The position numbers and the translations under genes are program-made. A stretch of 64,000 nucleotides of DNA, taken from assembly GCA_965198025.1 (NCBI GenBank), contig OZ240237.1, positions 1,922,001 through 1,986,000 of the forward strand. Reading direction: 5' to 3'. Each line of letters opens with the position of its first letter. Positions within the stretch are counted from its first letter, which is position 1. Under the pieces are notes generated by a model. The model was not told where the DNA came from and ran no database searches. It saw nothing but the letters and a program-made list of their open reading frames with translations. Shown here one piece after another: positions 1 to 8,805 of this stretch. The stretch comes from CAYWWM01 sp965198025. GTDB lineage: Bacteria; Acidobacteriota; Terriglobia; 2-12-FULL-54-10.

Positions 1-777
1 CGCGCGGGCAATCCAGGCGGCGGAGGGCACGGGATCGTTTTCGATCGCGAAGGCAGGATCGTCACCGGCATCCGCGGCGGCACCGCGCGGTTTGATCGCA
101 GCACGGAACAGTTCACGCTCTTGGAGGGCGGCTCCACGGAGTTCGGGCTGGACCCGGTCGACAACGTCTGGTACACGGTGGACGATGAAGGGATAGTCGG
201 GCTCAACCGGACGACCGGCGAACGAAAGCTTTACCCGCTTACCCCCGAAGGCATGACGCTGGGTGACGCCACGTACGGCAAGGAGACGGATTCGCAGGGC
301 CGTGGCATCTTCAACCTCTGGAAGCTCGGGAAGATGGGAGTGTTCGATCCCAAGACGGGAAGCTTCGTGGAGTATCCCGTGCCGACGCCCGGGTCCGGAC
401 CGCGCCGCGGGGAGGTCGACGAGAACGACAACGCCTGGCTCGGCCTCTATTGGGCCGGCCGGGTTGCCCGGTTCAACCCCAACACAGGCGATGTGCGGGA
501 GTTTCCGCTCATTCCCGACCACAAGGCGTATACCGCGCCTTATCCTTCACCCTACAGCGCCTCCGTCGACGACAAGAACCAGATTGTCTGGGCGAACGAC
601 TTCAACAGCCGCCGGATTTTCAGCATCGATATGACAACCGGCAACCCGACGGAGTACTTCATGCCATATCCGTACGAGATGCGCGACCTGGCGACCGACG
701 AAAGCGCGGAACGGCCCACCGTGTGGATCCCGTCCTACCGCCCGCCATCGCAGATGGTGCGCGTGCAGCTTCGCTAA
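1..777 (+). CDS. C-terminal part of a Vgb-like beta-propeller protein (5' end outside window)
   Basis: The reading frame is open from the first base and stops with TAA at 775-777, giving 258 visible residues. It carries repeated propeller blades of the virginiamycin-B-lyase/SMP-30 type, seen as recurring WxxxxxxG(R/K)xxxFxPxTG units, and ends in a PPSQMVRVQLR-like tail. The same fold and ending style occur in the C-terminal half of the 733-residue cytochrome/propeller protein at 12534-14735, so this is probably the end of a related exported protein. Such propellers are common in acidobacterial secreted proteins, and lyase activity should not be assumed. A strong terminator follows directly. 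An internal TTG at 121 is not a credible start because homologous sequence continues upstream of it. Confidence 0.8.
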   Translation, partial: RAGNPGGGGHGIVFDREGRIVTGIRGGTARFDRSTEQFTLLEGGSTEFGLDPVDNVWYTVDDEGIVGLNRTTGERKLYPLTPEGMTLGDATYGKETDSQGRGIFNLWKLGKMGVFDPKTGSFVEYPVPTPGSGPRRGEVDENDNAWLGLYWAGRVARFNPNTGDVREFPLIPDHKAYTAPYPSPYSASVDDKNQIVWANDFNSRRIFSIDMTTGNPTEYFMPYPYEMRDLATDESAERPTVWIPSYRPPSQMVRVQLR

Positions 778-794
778 ACCTGCCAATTCACCTG

Positions 795-830
795 CGCCGG
801 GGAGGAGCAATCCTCCCCGGCGTTTCATTT
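795..830 (+). terminator. Rho-independent terminator after the propeller gene
   Basis: A perfect 12-bp GC-rich stem (795-806 with 811-822) closes a GCAA loop and is followed by a T-rich tract (TTTCATTT). It lies 18 bases after the stop of the propeller gene. Confidence 0.85.
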
Positions 831-861
831 GTGGTCGTCATCGGAGTCCATGTAGTGAAGT

Positions 862-938
862 GTAGCCACGGCATGTCGTATATGCCGTGTGCGCTTTCCG
901 GAACAAACCCACGGCACCGAGAAACGTGCCGTGGCTAC
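862..938. repeat. REP-like inverted repeat
   Basis: Arms GTAGCCACGGCA (862-873) and TGCCGTGGCTAC (927-938) are exact reverse complements 53 bases apart. The interior also repeats GCCGTG and CACGGC words. This resembles the palindromic REP/BIME units found between genes. No other gene is seen between 778 and the IS at 1021. Confidence 0.55.
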
Positions 939-1020
939 CCGGCCACCTTTCCAAGCGATTGATCTTTTTCCTGGAATCGGTTATAAGGGAGCAAATCTTC
1001 CCGCCAACGCCCGAGCCGAC

Positions 1021-2219
1021 GGTGCTTCCGCAAACAAGTGTTGGCGAGTCCATTGCAACTCGTTGGTGTGGTAGGATTTGAGTTCTATTTTCGTGGTTAC
1101 CACTCCTGCCGAACAACGGGTCCAATGGCCATGAAGCGTCTCCGCTGTCCCAACCCGCAGTGTCCCAGTAAGAAATCCGCAGCCAAAATCACTATTCGCT
1201 ATGGTTTCTATCGTACCCGGTGGGGCCGCCGTTGCCGTTTCCGTTGCACCGGTTGCGACAAAACCTTCTGCCGGAACCGTGGCACGGTTTATCATCGACT
1301 TCAACACCGACGAGCGACCTTCGACGAGGTTGCGGCTCTCAGTGTCGAAGGAGTGAATAAATCCTCGATTGCCCGGGTCAAGCAACTCGCCTGGAACACG
1401 GTGGATCTCTGGCTGGAAAAGGCTGCTGCCTCGTGTCGTCGATTCAACGATCGAAGGATCACCGGACCTGAGGTCACAGAACTGCAGGCCGATGAGATTC
1501 GCACAATAGTGGGCGGCAAGGAACAGCCGATGTGGGTCTTTGTTTCGATCGACGTCTGGTCTCGCCTTTGGCCTGCGACCATCGTAGGAAGACGGAGCTA
1601 CCGAAACACGCTCGGTTTGTTTCGAGATATTTCTAGCCGAATGAAACTCGAAAGAATTCCTCTGATCACCACGGACGGATTCGAGTTTTACCAAAACGTC
1701 GTCCGGCGCGTTTTGGGTGCAGCTTGTCTGTACGGCCAAGTCCTCAAGACGCGGAGGAACGATCGCGTTATCAAAGTGGAGCGGAGGCGCCGCATTGGTG
1801 CAGGCTGGAGGTGGGAACAGGCATGGCGCGACTCCGAGGATTCGGTGAAACTGAACACTTCCTACATCGAACGATTAAACCTGACCATCCGGCTACGGCT
1901 CAGGTTTCTTGCATCGTCGAACCCTCAGTCACGCTCGGCAAACGCAGCGGCTGGATGATCATCTGGAGTTGCTACTATGCCATTACAACTTCCTCAGGCC
2001 GCATCGGGCGCTGAAGTTTGGACGCGAAATCAGAACTCCGGCGATGCAAGCAGGCCTGACCCAACGGCGGCTAACATTCAGGGAGATCTTCTCTCCAACG
2101 GTAATCGTTTTGGTCTTGGAGAAGGTCGCGGTGATATTCATTCACCCCACTATCCCAGACCTTGTCGGCGACACACGCATGCCCATGACAGCTTAACAAC
2201 ACTGGATTGCGGAAGCACC
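1021..2219 (+). mobile_element. IS1-like insertion sequence, copy A
   Basis: The element is 1,199 bp and is matched base for base by 7607-8805 except at three positions, which fixes both ends. The ends are imperfect 23-bp inverted repeats starting GGTGCTTCCGCAA, with about 20 of 23 positions matching. The right end lies two bases past the stop codon of the molybdoenzyme gene that starts at 3385. No 8-9 bp target duplication is visible: the left flank is GAGCCGAC and the right flank is GGCTAAGT. That suggests a rearrangement or deletion since insertion. Confidence 0.9.
1125..2196 (+). CDS. IS1-like transposase, two overlapping frames (copy A)
   Basis: The N-terminus has a zinc ribbon (CPxxxCP near residue 7, then CTGCDK), followed by an HTH-like segment and an IS1-type DDE domain with LQADE, TTDGFEFY and SYIERLNLTIR motifs. 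After TIR, near position 1893, the conserved sequence (HRRTLSHAR, CHYNFLRPHRALKFG) continues only in the +1 frame, which is open from 1885. The first frame reads on to about 1958. A full protein therefore needs a +1 frameshift or an equivalent indel. Copy B has the identical break, so the shift predates duplication or is programmed. I chose ATG 1125; GTG 1038 is also possible. The family call is made by eye, and a distant IS1/ISNCY relative is the alternative. Confidence 0.7.
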
Positions 2220-2221
2220 GG

Positions 2222-3385
2222 CTAAGTCACCATGACGGTTCGGGGGAACTGTGCATTGTGCTCAAGAAATGTCTGCTTCGATGCGAGCTCGGCATCGGTC
2301 ACCTGCGTCGTCCCGTTGATGTCGGTTGCGCGGGATACAATCGTGTGCTCGCCCGGAGTCGCACGATTCCAGTCGAAGCCGAACAGCTTCCAAGAATACT
2401 TGGTGTTCGACGGATCCAGCGTGGCCGCCTGCCAGGGGCCGCCATCGACCCGTACTTCCACCGAGTGCAGCGGTGTTCCATCGTTTAAGACGAATCCCAG
2501 AACGCGATGCGTGCCCGCGGTGCGGGTGACCCGGGCAATAACAGACTTGATCCGCATTCGGGTGACCTCGGTTTCGTTGAACTTGATTTCACCTCCGATT
2601 TCTTCCCCGCGCACGGTCCGGTACCACCGCGCCTGGAAGTGGCCAACGAAGCGGTCCTGCTGGACGTGGATTCCAGTCAGCCACTTTACATTGGCGACAC
2701 CATACCATCCGGGCATGATCAGACGAGCCGGTGCGCCGTGGCGGGCATCAAGAGGTTCTCCGTTCAGTTCATACGCAACGATCGCATCGCCAGCGGTGGC
2801 ATCCTGCAACGACATGCTGCGGGTGAATTGCGAATCCAGGGTGATCGACTGCTGGCGGAATGGCGTGGTTTCCTCTCCCCGGTCGGCACCTAAGAACAGA
2901 ACTTCGCGGGCGCGGTCCTGCACGCCAACATCGCTGAGCAAATCGCTCAATCGAGTGCCGGTCCAGTTGCCGCATGAGGACAAGCCCTGGATCCTTCGGG
3001 CGCTGTTGCCCGAGCACTCGTAACCGGCGGGTAACTGAACCGCGGGCCGCGAACGGATGTCGGCCAGAGTTAGTTCGACCGGATTGTTAAGCATGCCGGT
3101 TACCTGCAACCGATAAGCGCCCACATCGATCTCGGGCACGCCATAGTGACCAATTGAAAAGAACTCGTCAGCCGGGGTGAACAGGCCGTCGATCCTACGG
3201 ATGTCATACGTCCGAATCCGGCCGTCGCCACCGAAGTTGAAGTCGGGCGGGATGTCGGTGAAGGGAGCGACGGTCTCGCTCTGCGCCAACGCCGGGATTG
3301 CCCATTCGGGCAGCGCCGTGGCCAGCAAACCCGCAGCTGTGAGCCCCATCCTGAGTACGTCCCGGCGTGTCAACTGCTTCGACAT
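2222..3385 (-). CDS. Tat-exported sulfite-oxidase-family molybdopterin oxidoreductase
   Basis: The 387-residue protein opens with a twin-arginine signal (TRRDVLRMG). An oxidoreductase molybdopterin-binding domain follows, with the predicted Mo-ligand Cys124 in YECSGNS and a GLSSCGNWTG motif. A C-terminal Mo-cofactor dimerisation domain ends in HNAQFPRTVMV. The family oxidises sulfite or reduces sulfoxides in the periplasm, and the substrate here is unknown. The start at 3385 is set by a GGGAGG Shine-Dalgarno six bases upstream. In the related locus at 10.5-14.7 kb a SoxC-like enzyme is followed by a cytochrome c. Here the downstream position is occupied by an IS two bases after the stop, so a partner gene may have been lost. 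Confidence 0.85.
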   Translation of the reverse strand: MSKQLTRRDVLRMGLTAAGLLATALPEWAIPALAQSETVAPFTDIPPDFNFGGDGRIRTYDIRRIDGLFTPADEFFSIGHYGVPEIDVGAYRLQVTGMLNNPVELTLADIRSRPAVQLPAGYECSGNSARRIQGLSSCGNWTGTRLSDLLSDVGVQDRAREVLFLGADRGEETTPFRQQSITLDSQFTRSMSLQDATAGDAIVAYELNGEPLDARHGAPARLIMPGWYGVANVKWLTGIHVQQDRFVGHFQARWYRTVRGEEIGGEIKFNETEVTRMRIKSVIARVTRTAGTHRVLGFVLNDGTPLHSVEVRVDGGPWQAATLDPSNTKYSWKLFGFDWNRATPGEHTIVSRATDINGTTQVTDAELASKQTFLEHNAQFPRTVMVT

Positions 3386-3445
3386 GATGCCTCCCGATCG
3401 ATTTCGTTTCCCAAACACGTACTTTGTTCATTTCCTTTATGCATT

Positions 3446-3493
3446 GCCGGAATCAACTTTTTGGCCTTCCGGCAGTCGAAAATATACACCCAT
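3446..3493 (-). repeat. 48-bp conserved upstream motif, copy 1
   Basis: On the + strand it reads GCCGG, then AACTTTTTGGCC, CCGGCAGTCGAAAAT and TATACACCCAT. It matches 15041-15088 over the full 48 bp with about nine differences, and 14913-14945 over its right 33 bp. It sits 61-108 bases upstream of the start of the molybdoenzyme gene. It could be a shared promoter/operator or a degenerate repeat, and sequence alone does not decide. Confidence 0.5.
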
Positions 3494-3653
3494 TGGGGTC
3501 CGACCGAACAGGCTTTTTCTCTCAAGAACCTCATCGGCCCCGAATCCTCGTCCTGTCCAAAGACTCAACCGGTCGCTGGCGAATTACTAATTACGCCCTC
3601 AAAGAGGGCCTTCTGGAGAAACGGAAGCTCGTCCTTGATCAGCCGGATCGCTG

Positions 3654-3953
3654 CTATTCATTCGGACCGCGATGCGCGGTGGCGTCCTGGTCGACCCAGT
3701 CTTCCTCTTCATAGGTCATGCCGTGGCGACCGGGAACCTTTCGGGTGGGACCGGGCTTGTAGCTGGAACAGGACAGAGGTCCGTAACAGAAGGTTTCCGG
3801 CCTGTAGCGCCGTCGGTCGGGGTTCCATTGGTCGATGATCATTTCCACAGGCATGGCACAACTCCAGATACAGCTATTACATTTGGAATCGTAGGTCGTT
3901 ACCGCCAGGCGCCGATGCCCGCGCTCGCGATAGGCGGGCAACGGAGGAGGCAC
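3654..3953 (-). CDS. Small cysteine-containing conserved-type protein, unknown function
   Basis: This 99-codon frame contains a compact block with KCNSCIWSC, MPVEMIIDQWNP, ETFCYGPLSC and PTRKVPGR followed by an acidic EEEDWVDQ tail. The regularly spaced Cys residues (CxxCxxxC and CxxxxxC) and low-complexity-free composition look like a genuine metal-binding or disulfide protein. I recall similar small proteins as conserved hypotheticals but cannot confirm this here. The first ~18 residues look non-native, so the 5' end may be wrong or truncated. It lies between an exported enzyme and a transposase on the same strand, with no clear ribosome-binding site. The flanking 3494-3653 and 3954-4199 show nothing else. 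Confidence 0.45.
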   Translation of the reverse strand: MPPPLPAYRERGHRRLAVTTYDSKCNSCIWSCAMPVEMIIDQWNPDRRRYRPETFCYGPLSCSSYKPGPTRKVPGRHGMTYEEEDWVDQDATAHRGPNE

Positions 3954-4199
3954 TCCAGGCCATGGTGCCGCTAAGGCCTGCTCTTCTCCACGCCGGATCA
4001 GTTTCAGTTTGCTGACTCTATAGATGTCGGCGGTTTCGAGTCACGGATCCGCAACAGGTAACCCAGATAAGTGTGGCTCCGTTCATCGAAAGAACGGGGC
4101 AGACGAATTCGAGGTTGGACCGAAGTGACAGCCCCAGACCAGGCAATCTTTTTGTTCATCGACAGTTCGTTCGAGTTTTCAAAGTTTGGCGATCCGGAG

Positions 4200-5285
4200 T
4201 CAGGCGGCAATGGGCGTTTGATATAAACCTCCACAATGTCGTCGCCATCGGTAGAAGCCGAAGCTCAGAGGGACCTTCGGGCCGGACGTCTCCTGCGGCG
4301 TACATCCTGCACGTGCTGAATGCGTCCGATGGTGGTTGTAGTAGTCTTGGAAATCGAGCAGCTTGTTCTCCAGGTCCGCCGTGGTCCAGAACAACATGCG
4401 ATCCAAATACTCGCGTCGAATCGTGCCGATCAGCCGTTCCACAAAGGGATGAGACAGGGGAACATAGGGAACGATCTTGATTTCGGTCACCTCCAGGATC
4501 CGCAGATTGGCTTGCCACTGCCCAAACCGATAAAGTGGATCATGGTCGGAGCTGAGGTACTTTGGCATCCAGGGTTGCCATCGAATGGCGCGGTTGAACA
4601 TCCGGCAAAGTGCGACTCCATTGACGGTTCCGGCGTGGACGCCGAACCCAATGATCCGGCGAGTGTATTGATCCATGACGACCAAGACCCAGTGGGTCCG
4701 CAATGTGGCCGATTCGCACCGGAACAAATCTAGACTCCAGAGGCTGTCTTTCAGGTGTCCAATGAAGGTCAACCAGGATGGACCACCGGAGTTCTTAGCC
4801 GGCCGATAGTGGCTGGCGAGAATCCTTCGAACAACGTCTTTGTCGATGGGGATGTCGAAAGCCAAGGCAATCTGCTGAGCGATTCGCGGGCAGCCCCAGG
4901 TGGGATTGCGCTGCTTCATCTGGACAACAGCGTCGATGAGTTCTTTGTTGGGTCCGTTTGGTCCGGGCTTACGCCGGTGCTTGGATGAAAAGAGCAGGCG
5001 ATATTTTCGGTTCCTCAGAGCCCGGTGGAGGCCCAAAAGAGTCGAAGGCTTCAGCACGATTGCTGAACGAATCAGGCGGGCGGGGCGAATGAGGAGAGCA
5101 CACAAACCGGCGACAAGGCGATCTGAGGTGCGTAGATTGGGTGACCGCTGCCGCAAACGATTGAGGATCAGAAGTTGTTGCTTGACAAGAACGGACTCAG
5201 CGACCACAGAACGGATGCCACACGGACCTGCAAGTCGGGCAAGAGTAACGATTAAATGAACGAAAAGGATGACAAAATCACGCAT
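4200..5285 (-). CDS. rve-type (integrase-core) transposase
   Basis: The protein has 361 residues and appears full length. The N-terminal part has VKQQLLILNRLRQRSPNL and LFSSKHRRKPGP, typical of the long stand-alone integrase-core transposases related to IS3/IS481. The catalytic triad is visible as SLDLFRCES (D), SSDHDPLYR (D) and HPFVERLIGTIRREYLD (E, 35-residue spacing style). The C-terminus ends with RWRRHCGGLYQTPIAA, as in intact members. I could not define terminal inverted repeats. It stands just upstream of, and divergent from, the excisionase/integrase pair. Confidence 0.8.
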   Translation of the reverse strand: MRDFVILFVHLIVTLARLAGPCGIRSVVAESVLVKQQLLILNRLRQRSPNLRTSDRLVAGLCALLIRPARLIRSAIVLKPSTLLGLHRALRNRKYRLLFSSKHRRKPGPNGPNKELIDAVVQMKQRNPTWGCPRIAQQIALAFDIPIDKDVVRRILASHYRPAKNSGGPSWLTFIGHLKDSLWSLDLFRCESATLRTHWVLVVMDQYTRRIIGFGVHAGTVNGVALCRMFNRAIRWQPWMPKYLSSDHDPLYRFGQWQANLRILEVTEIKIVPYVPLSHPFVERLIGTIRREYLDRMLFWTTADLENKLLDFQDYYNHHRTHSARAGCTPQETSGPKVPLSFGFYRWRRHCGGLYQTPIAA

Positions 5286-5425
5286 CTTGGCATTCTATCA
5301 AATCTTGAAAATGGCAGAAAATTGGCCTGTTTTAGCAATTCGCCAGGGACAGGAATCCTTGCTCGTCGAAGGTTACGACGCGCCACAGAACCGCTGGCTC
5401 ACCGAGCCGATCTGGAGGAAACACG

Positions 5426-5653
5426 ATGAGGGAGGGAAAGATGAGTCTTGACGGAGAAGCAACAGATGCCCCGATCACGGTGAAGGACGCCGCCCGTTTC
5501 TTGGGTGTCAGCCCTTCGCTGGTGTATGCTTACGTCGAGCGAAAGCAGATTCCCCATTACCGCATGATGGGCCGCTCGATCCGCTTCCGACTATCGGAGT
5601 TGGTCGAGTGGCGCCAGCAATTTCATGTCAATGGAGGAATCGATGAACAATAG
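5426..5653 (+). CDS. Excisionase-like helix-turn-helix protein
   Basis: The protein has 75 residues with a MerR/AlpA-type DNA-binding module: TVKDAARFLGVSPSLVYAYV, then QIPHYRMMGRSIRFRLSEL. This fold serves as recombination directionality factor for tyrosine integrases. Two starts are plausible: ATG 5426 with GGAGG seven bases upstream, and ATG 5441 with GGGAGG five bases upstream. The stop codon overlaps the integrase start by 11 bases, which implies translational coupling and a shared role in excision. Confidence 0.75.
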   Translation: MREGKMSLDGEATDAPITVKDAARFLGVSPSLVYAYVERKQIPHYRMMGRSIRFRLSELVEWRQQFHVNGGIDEQ

Positions 5654-6806
5654 GAGAGGAAGACCGAAGAGCGGAGGAGGAAGCCTCTTCCAACGCAATG
5701 GTTCCGCGTTTTGGTGGATGCGGTACCGGGACCGAGAAGGAAAGCTGCAGAGGGAATCGACCGGAACCGCAGATGAACAAGAAGCAAACCGCCTTCTGCG
5801 AGACCGCTTGGATGCCAAGGACGAGGGAAGGTTGCCAGCCATTTTGGCCGGCAAGAAACTAACCCTTAACCAATGGGCTGATTGGTTTCTGGAAAGACGT
5901 TCCAAGCCTCCCCTCCGCTCGGAAAAGACACACGCGGAAAATATCAATGCCCTCAAGTTTCTGCGGCCTGCATTCGGTGAAAGTCCCTTAACGGAAGTTG
6001 CCGCAGAGGCGATTGAGGATTACATTGATCGGCGCTTGTGCTCAGGAAGGAGGGTACGCACGAAGTTCGGGACCCGGCTTGTGGGAAAGCTCAAGCCGGG
6101 CACCGCACACCAGGAATTCCGCATTTTGAAGCGGATTCTGAATGTCGCGGTGAAGAAAAAATGTTTGGATACGAACCCCTGTAGTGCGGTTGAATTTCCG
6201 ATTCAATTACGGAAGGCAACCAGAAAGCCTCACTATATGACGGCAAGCGAGCAGCAGCGGATTGAGTTTTCTGCACCCGATTACCTGCGTAACGCTATCG
6301 TCATTCTCGCTGAGACGGGGCTGCGTCCCTACAAGGAATTGATGCCCATGAAGAAATTGCAGGTGGATATGGAAAACCGGGTGGTTTATATTCCGGACTC
6401 CAAGACTCCAAACGGAGTAGGCGAGATGCCGATTTCGGATTCGGCGTACAGGTCGTTCCAAGCACAGATCGAAGCGACGCCGGCAAGCGAGTATCTGTTC
6501 CCGACGCCACGCCAAAAATCCAGCAGGCCATACATCCGATCACTGAAGAAGATTTGGGCCGTGACACTGCGGCGTGCTGGCGTGCCGCATTTCCCGCTAT
6601 ACGAGTTGCGGCATACCTTTGCTACCAGACTCAGCGCCGGGGGAGTCGCGGACCATTTTGTCACCCAAATGCTTCGGCAGGGAGACTCGGCGGTATTCAA
6701 GCGCTACAGCCAGGCGAAGCTCAACATGATGCGGGAAGCGCTGTCCAAGCTCGACCGCCAGACTAACGAACATCGGCAGATTTCGAGCACAGCAAGACCG
6801 AACTGA
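5643..6806 (+). CDS. Tyrosine site-specific recombinase (integrase 1)
   Basis: The protein has 387 residues from ATG 5643, chosen because GGAGG lies five bases upstream and the gene overlaps the excisionase stop. It has an N-terminal Arm-type region (SLFQRNGSAFWWMRYRDREG), a core-binding SAM-like region (residues ~75-190) and a catalytic domain. Catalytic residues seen are Arg in ETGLRPYKEL, His-Arg in LYELRHTFATR and the tyrosine in VFKRYSQ. The usual second His box is diverged (MLRQGDS), as in its paralogue at 7080-7606. The gene points at tRNA-Lys 112 bp downstream, a common integration target for this class. Confidence 0.85.
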   Translation: MNNRRGRPKSGGGSLFQRNGSAFWWMRYRDREGKLQRESTGTADEQEANRLLRDRLDAKDEGRLPAILAGKKLTLNQWADWFLERRSKPPLRSEKTHAENINALKFLRPAFGESPLTEVAAEAIEDYIDRRLCSGRRVRTKFGTRLVGKLKPGTAHQEFRILKRILNVAVKKKCLDTNPCSAVEFPIQLRKATRKPHYMTASEQQRIEFSAPDYLRNAIVILAETGLRPYKELMPMKKLQVDMENRVVYIPDSKTPNGVGEMPISDSAYRSFQAQIEATPASEYLFPTPRQKSSRPYIRSLKKIWAVTLRRAGVPHFPLYELRHTFATRLSAGGVADHFVTQMLRQGDSAVFKRYSQAKLNMMREALSKLDRQTNEHRQISSTARPN

Positions 6807-6918
6807 ACGATTTTTGGCACATTTTAGGCACAGTTTGAGGCCAACAGGTCGATTTTTCATGCGCCATGGAAATAGGGTTCATTGAGACTAAAGGAGTTAG
6901 GTGTTAGGATGCACGTAC

Positions 6919-6994
6919 GGGCCGGTAGCTCAGTTGGTAGAGCATCTGCCTTTTAAGCAGAGGGTCCCGGGTTCGAGTCCCGGCCGGCTCACCA
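6919..6994 (+). tRNA. tRNA-Lys (UUU)
   Basis: This is a 76-nt cloverleaf with an encoded CCA. The acceptor stem is GGGCCGG with CCGGCTC (one G-U pair), the D-loop contains GTTGGTAGAGC, the anticodon loop is CTTTTAA (anticodon TTT), and the T-arm is GGGTTCGAGTCCC. Its 3' half is echoed in degenerate form at 31966-32013. Integrase genes converge on it from both sides. Confidence 0.97.
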
Positions 6995-7079
6995 TTTAAC
7001 TTATTTGTTTTCAGCACCCGTTTTTCTTTCCTCTCATTGCCGAAGACGGAAACGTCAAGAAACCGTCAGAAAACTGGCC

Positions 7080-7606
7080 CTATCCGGCCAGCGCCGTAAA
7101 GGAAGTCGCCCCGTGTTCGTTCGCCTGCCGGTCGAGCTGGGACAGCGCTTCCCGCATCATGTTGAGCTTCGCCTGGCTGTAACGCTTGAACACCTGCGAA
7201 TCGCCTTGCCGCAGCATCTGCGTCACGAAATGATCCGCCACGCCACCGGCACTGAGCCGGGTCGCAAACGTGTGCCGCAACTCGTACAGCGAAAAATGCG
7301 GCAACCCGGCGCGCTTCAGTGTCCGGTCCCACAGCTTGGTCACCCTCGTGATGTGCGGCTTGCTCGACCCCATCCGCGGGCTCGGGAACAGGTAGTCGGA
7401 ATCGCCGCTCTGCTTCATCTGCGAGACGAACGCTGCGCGTACTCTGTCTGTCATCGGCATGTCCGCGATGCCGTTCACCGTCTTGGAACCCGGCAGATGC
7501 ACGATCCCGTTCTGCAGATCGATCTGTTGCTTTCGCATCGGGATCAACTCGCGATAGGGCCGCAGCCCCATCTCCACCATGACCACGATGATGTTGCGCA
7601 AGTACA
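7080..7606 (-). pseudogene. Tyrosine recombinase catalytic domain (integrase 2), cut by IS copy B
   Basis: About 175 residues remain, from VVMVEMGLRPYRELIPM (catalytic Arg) through LYELRHTFATRLSAGG and QVFKRYSQAKLNMMREAL to the natural end. It is a close paralogue of integrase 1, with long identical stretches in the last 100 residues. The N-terminal half is absent: the frame runs straight into IS copy B at 7607, and the far side of that IS is an unrelated DUF262 gene. An IS-mediated deletion therefore removed the rest. It ends 86 bp from the tRNA-Lys 3' end, the usual position of an island integrase. Confidence 0.88.
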
Positions 7607-8805
7607 GGTGCTTCCGCAAACAAGTGTTGGCGAGTCCATTGCAACTCGTTGGTGTGGTAGGATTTGAGTTCTATTTTCGTGGTTACCACTCCTGCCGAAC
7701 AACGGGTCCAATGGCCATGAAGCGTCTCCGCTGTCCCAACCAGCAGTGTCCCAGTAAGAAATCCGCAGCCAAAATCACTATTCGCTATGGTTTCTATCGT
7801 ACCCGGTGGGGCCGCCGTCGCCGTTTCCGTTGCACCGGTTGCGACAAAACCTTCTGCCGGAACCGTGGCACGGTTTATCATCGACTTCAACACCGACGAG
7901 CGACCTTCGACGAGGTTGCGGCTCTCAGTGTCGAAGGAGTGAATAAATCCTCGATTGCCCGGGTCAAGCAACTCGCCTGGAACACGGTGGATCTCTGGCT
8001 GGAAAAGGCTGCTGCCTCGTGTCGTCGATTCAACGATCGAAGGATCACCGGACTTGAGGTCACAGAACTGCAGGCCGATGAGATTCGCACAATAGTGGGC
8101 GGCAAGGAACAGCCGATGTGGGTCTTTGTTTCGATCGACGTCTGGTCTCGCCTTTGGCCTGCGACCATCGTAGGAAGACGGAGCTACCGAAACACGCTCG
8201 GTTTGTTTCGAGATATTTCTAGCCGAATGAAACTCGAAAGAATTCCTCTGATCACCACGGACGGATTCGAGTTTTACCAAAACGTCGTCCGGCGCGTTTT
8301 GGGTGCAGCTTGTCTGTACGGCCAAGTCCTCAAGACGCGGAGGAACGATCGCGTTATCAAAGTGGAGCGGAGGCGCCGCATTGGTGCAGGCTGGAGGTGG
8401 GAACAGGCATGGCGCGACTCCGAGGATTCGGTGAAACTGAACACTTCCTACATCGAACGATTAAACCTGACCATCCGGCTACGGCTCAGGTTTCTTGCAT
8501 CGTCGAACCCTCAGTCACGCTCGGCAAACGCAGCGGCTGGATGATCATCTGGAGTTGCTACTATGCCATTACAACTTCCTCAGGCCGCATCGGGCGCTGA
8601 AGTTTGGACGCGAAATCAGAACTCCGGCGATGCAAGCAGGCCTGACCCAACGGCGGCTAACATTCAGGGAGATCTTCTCTCCAACGGTAATCGTTTTGGT
8701 CTTGGAGAAGGTCGCGGTGATATTCATTCACCCCACTATCCCAGACCTTGTCGGCGACACACGCATGCCCATGACAGCTTAACAACACTGGATTGCGGAA
8801 GCACC
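7607..8805 (+). mobile_element. IS1-like insertion sequence, copy B
   Basis: It has the same length and ends as copy A and differs at three bases: the codon pairs Pro/Gln in CPNxQCPS, Cys/Arg in GRRxRF, and Pro/Leu in TGxEV. All three changes alter the protein. The left flank ends inside an integrase gene and the right flank starts inside a DUF262 gene. No target duplication is seen. Confidence 0.92.
7711..8782 (+). CDS. IS1-like transposase, two overlapping frames (copy B)
   Basis: It has the same architecture as copy A: zinc ribbon, DDE domain and a C-terminal HRRTLSHAR...RPHRALKFG segment in the +1 frame. The frame break lies at the homologous place, near 8479. An identical break in two otherwise intact copies means the broken form has itself transposed, either by programmed frameshifting or with help in trans. 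Confidence 0.7.

Noticed and set aside
1021..2219. Target-site duplications of the two IS1-like copies
   Set aside because: No 8-9 bp direct repeat at either pair of borders, nor between left A/right B or left B/right A.
4004..4234. 76-codon frame overlapping the transposase 3' end
   Set aside because: Out of frame with an intact transposase C-terminus, with no independent evidence.
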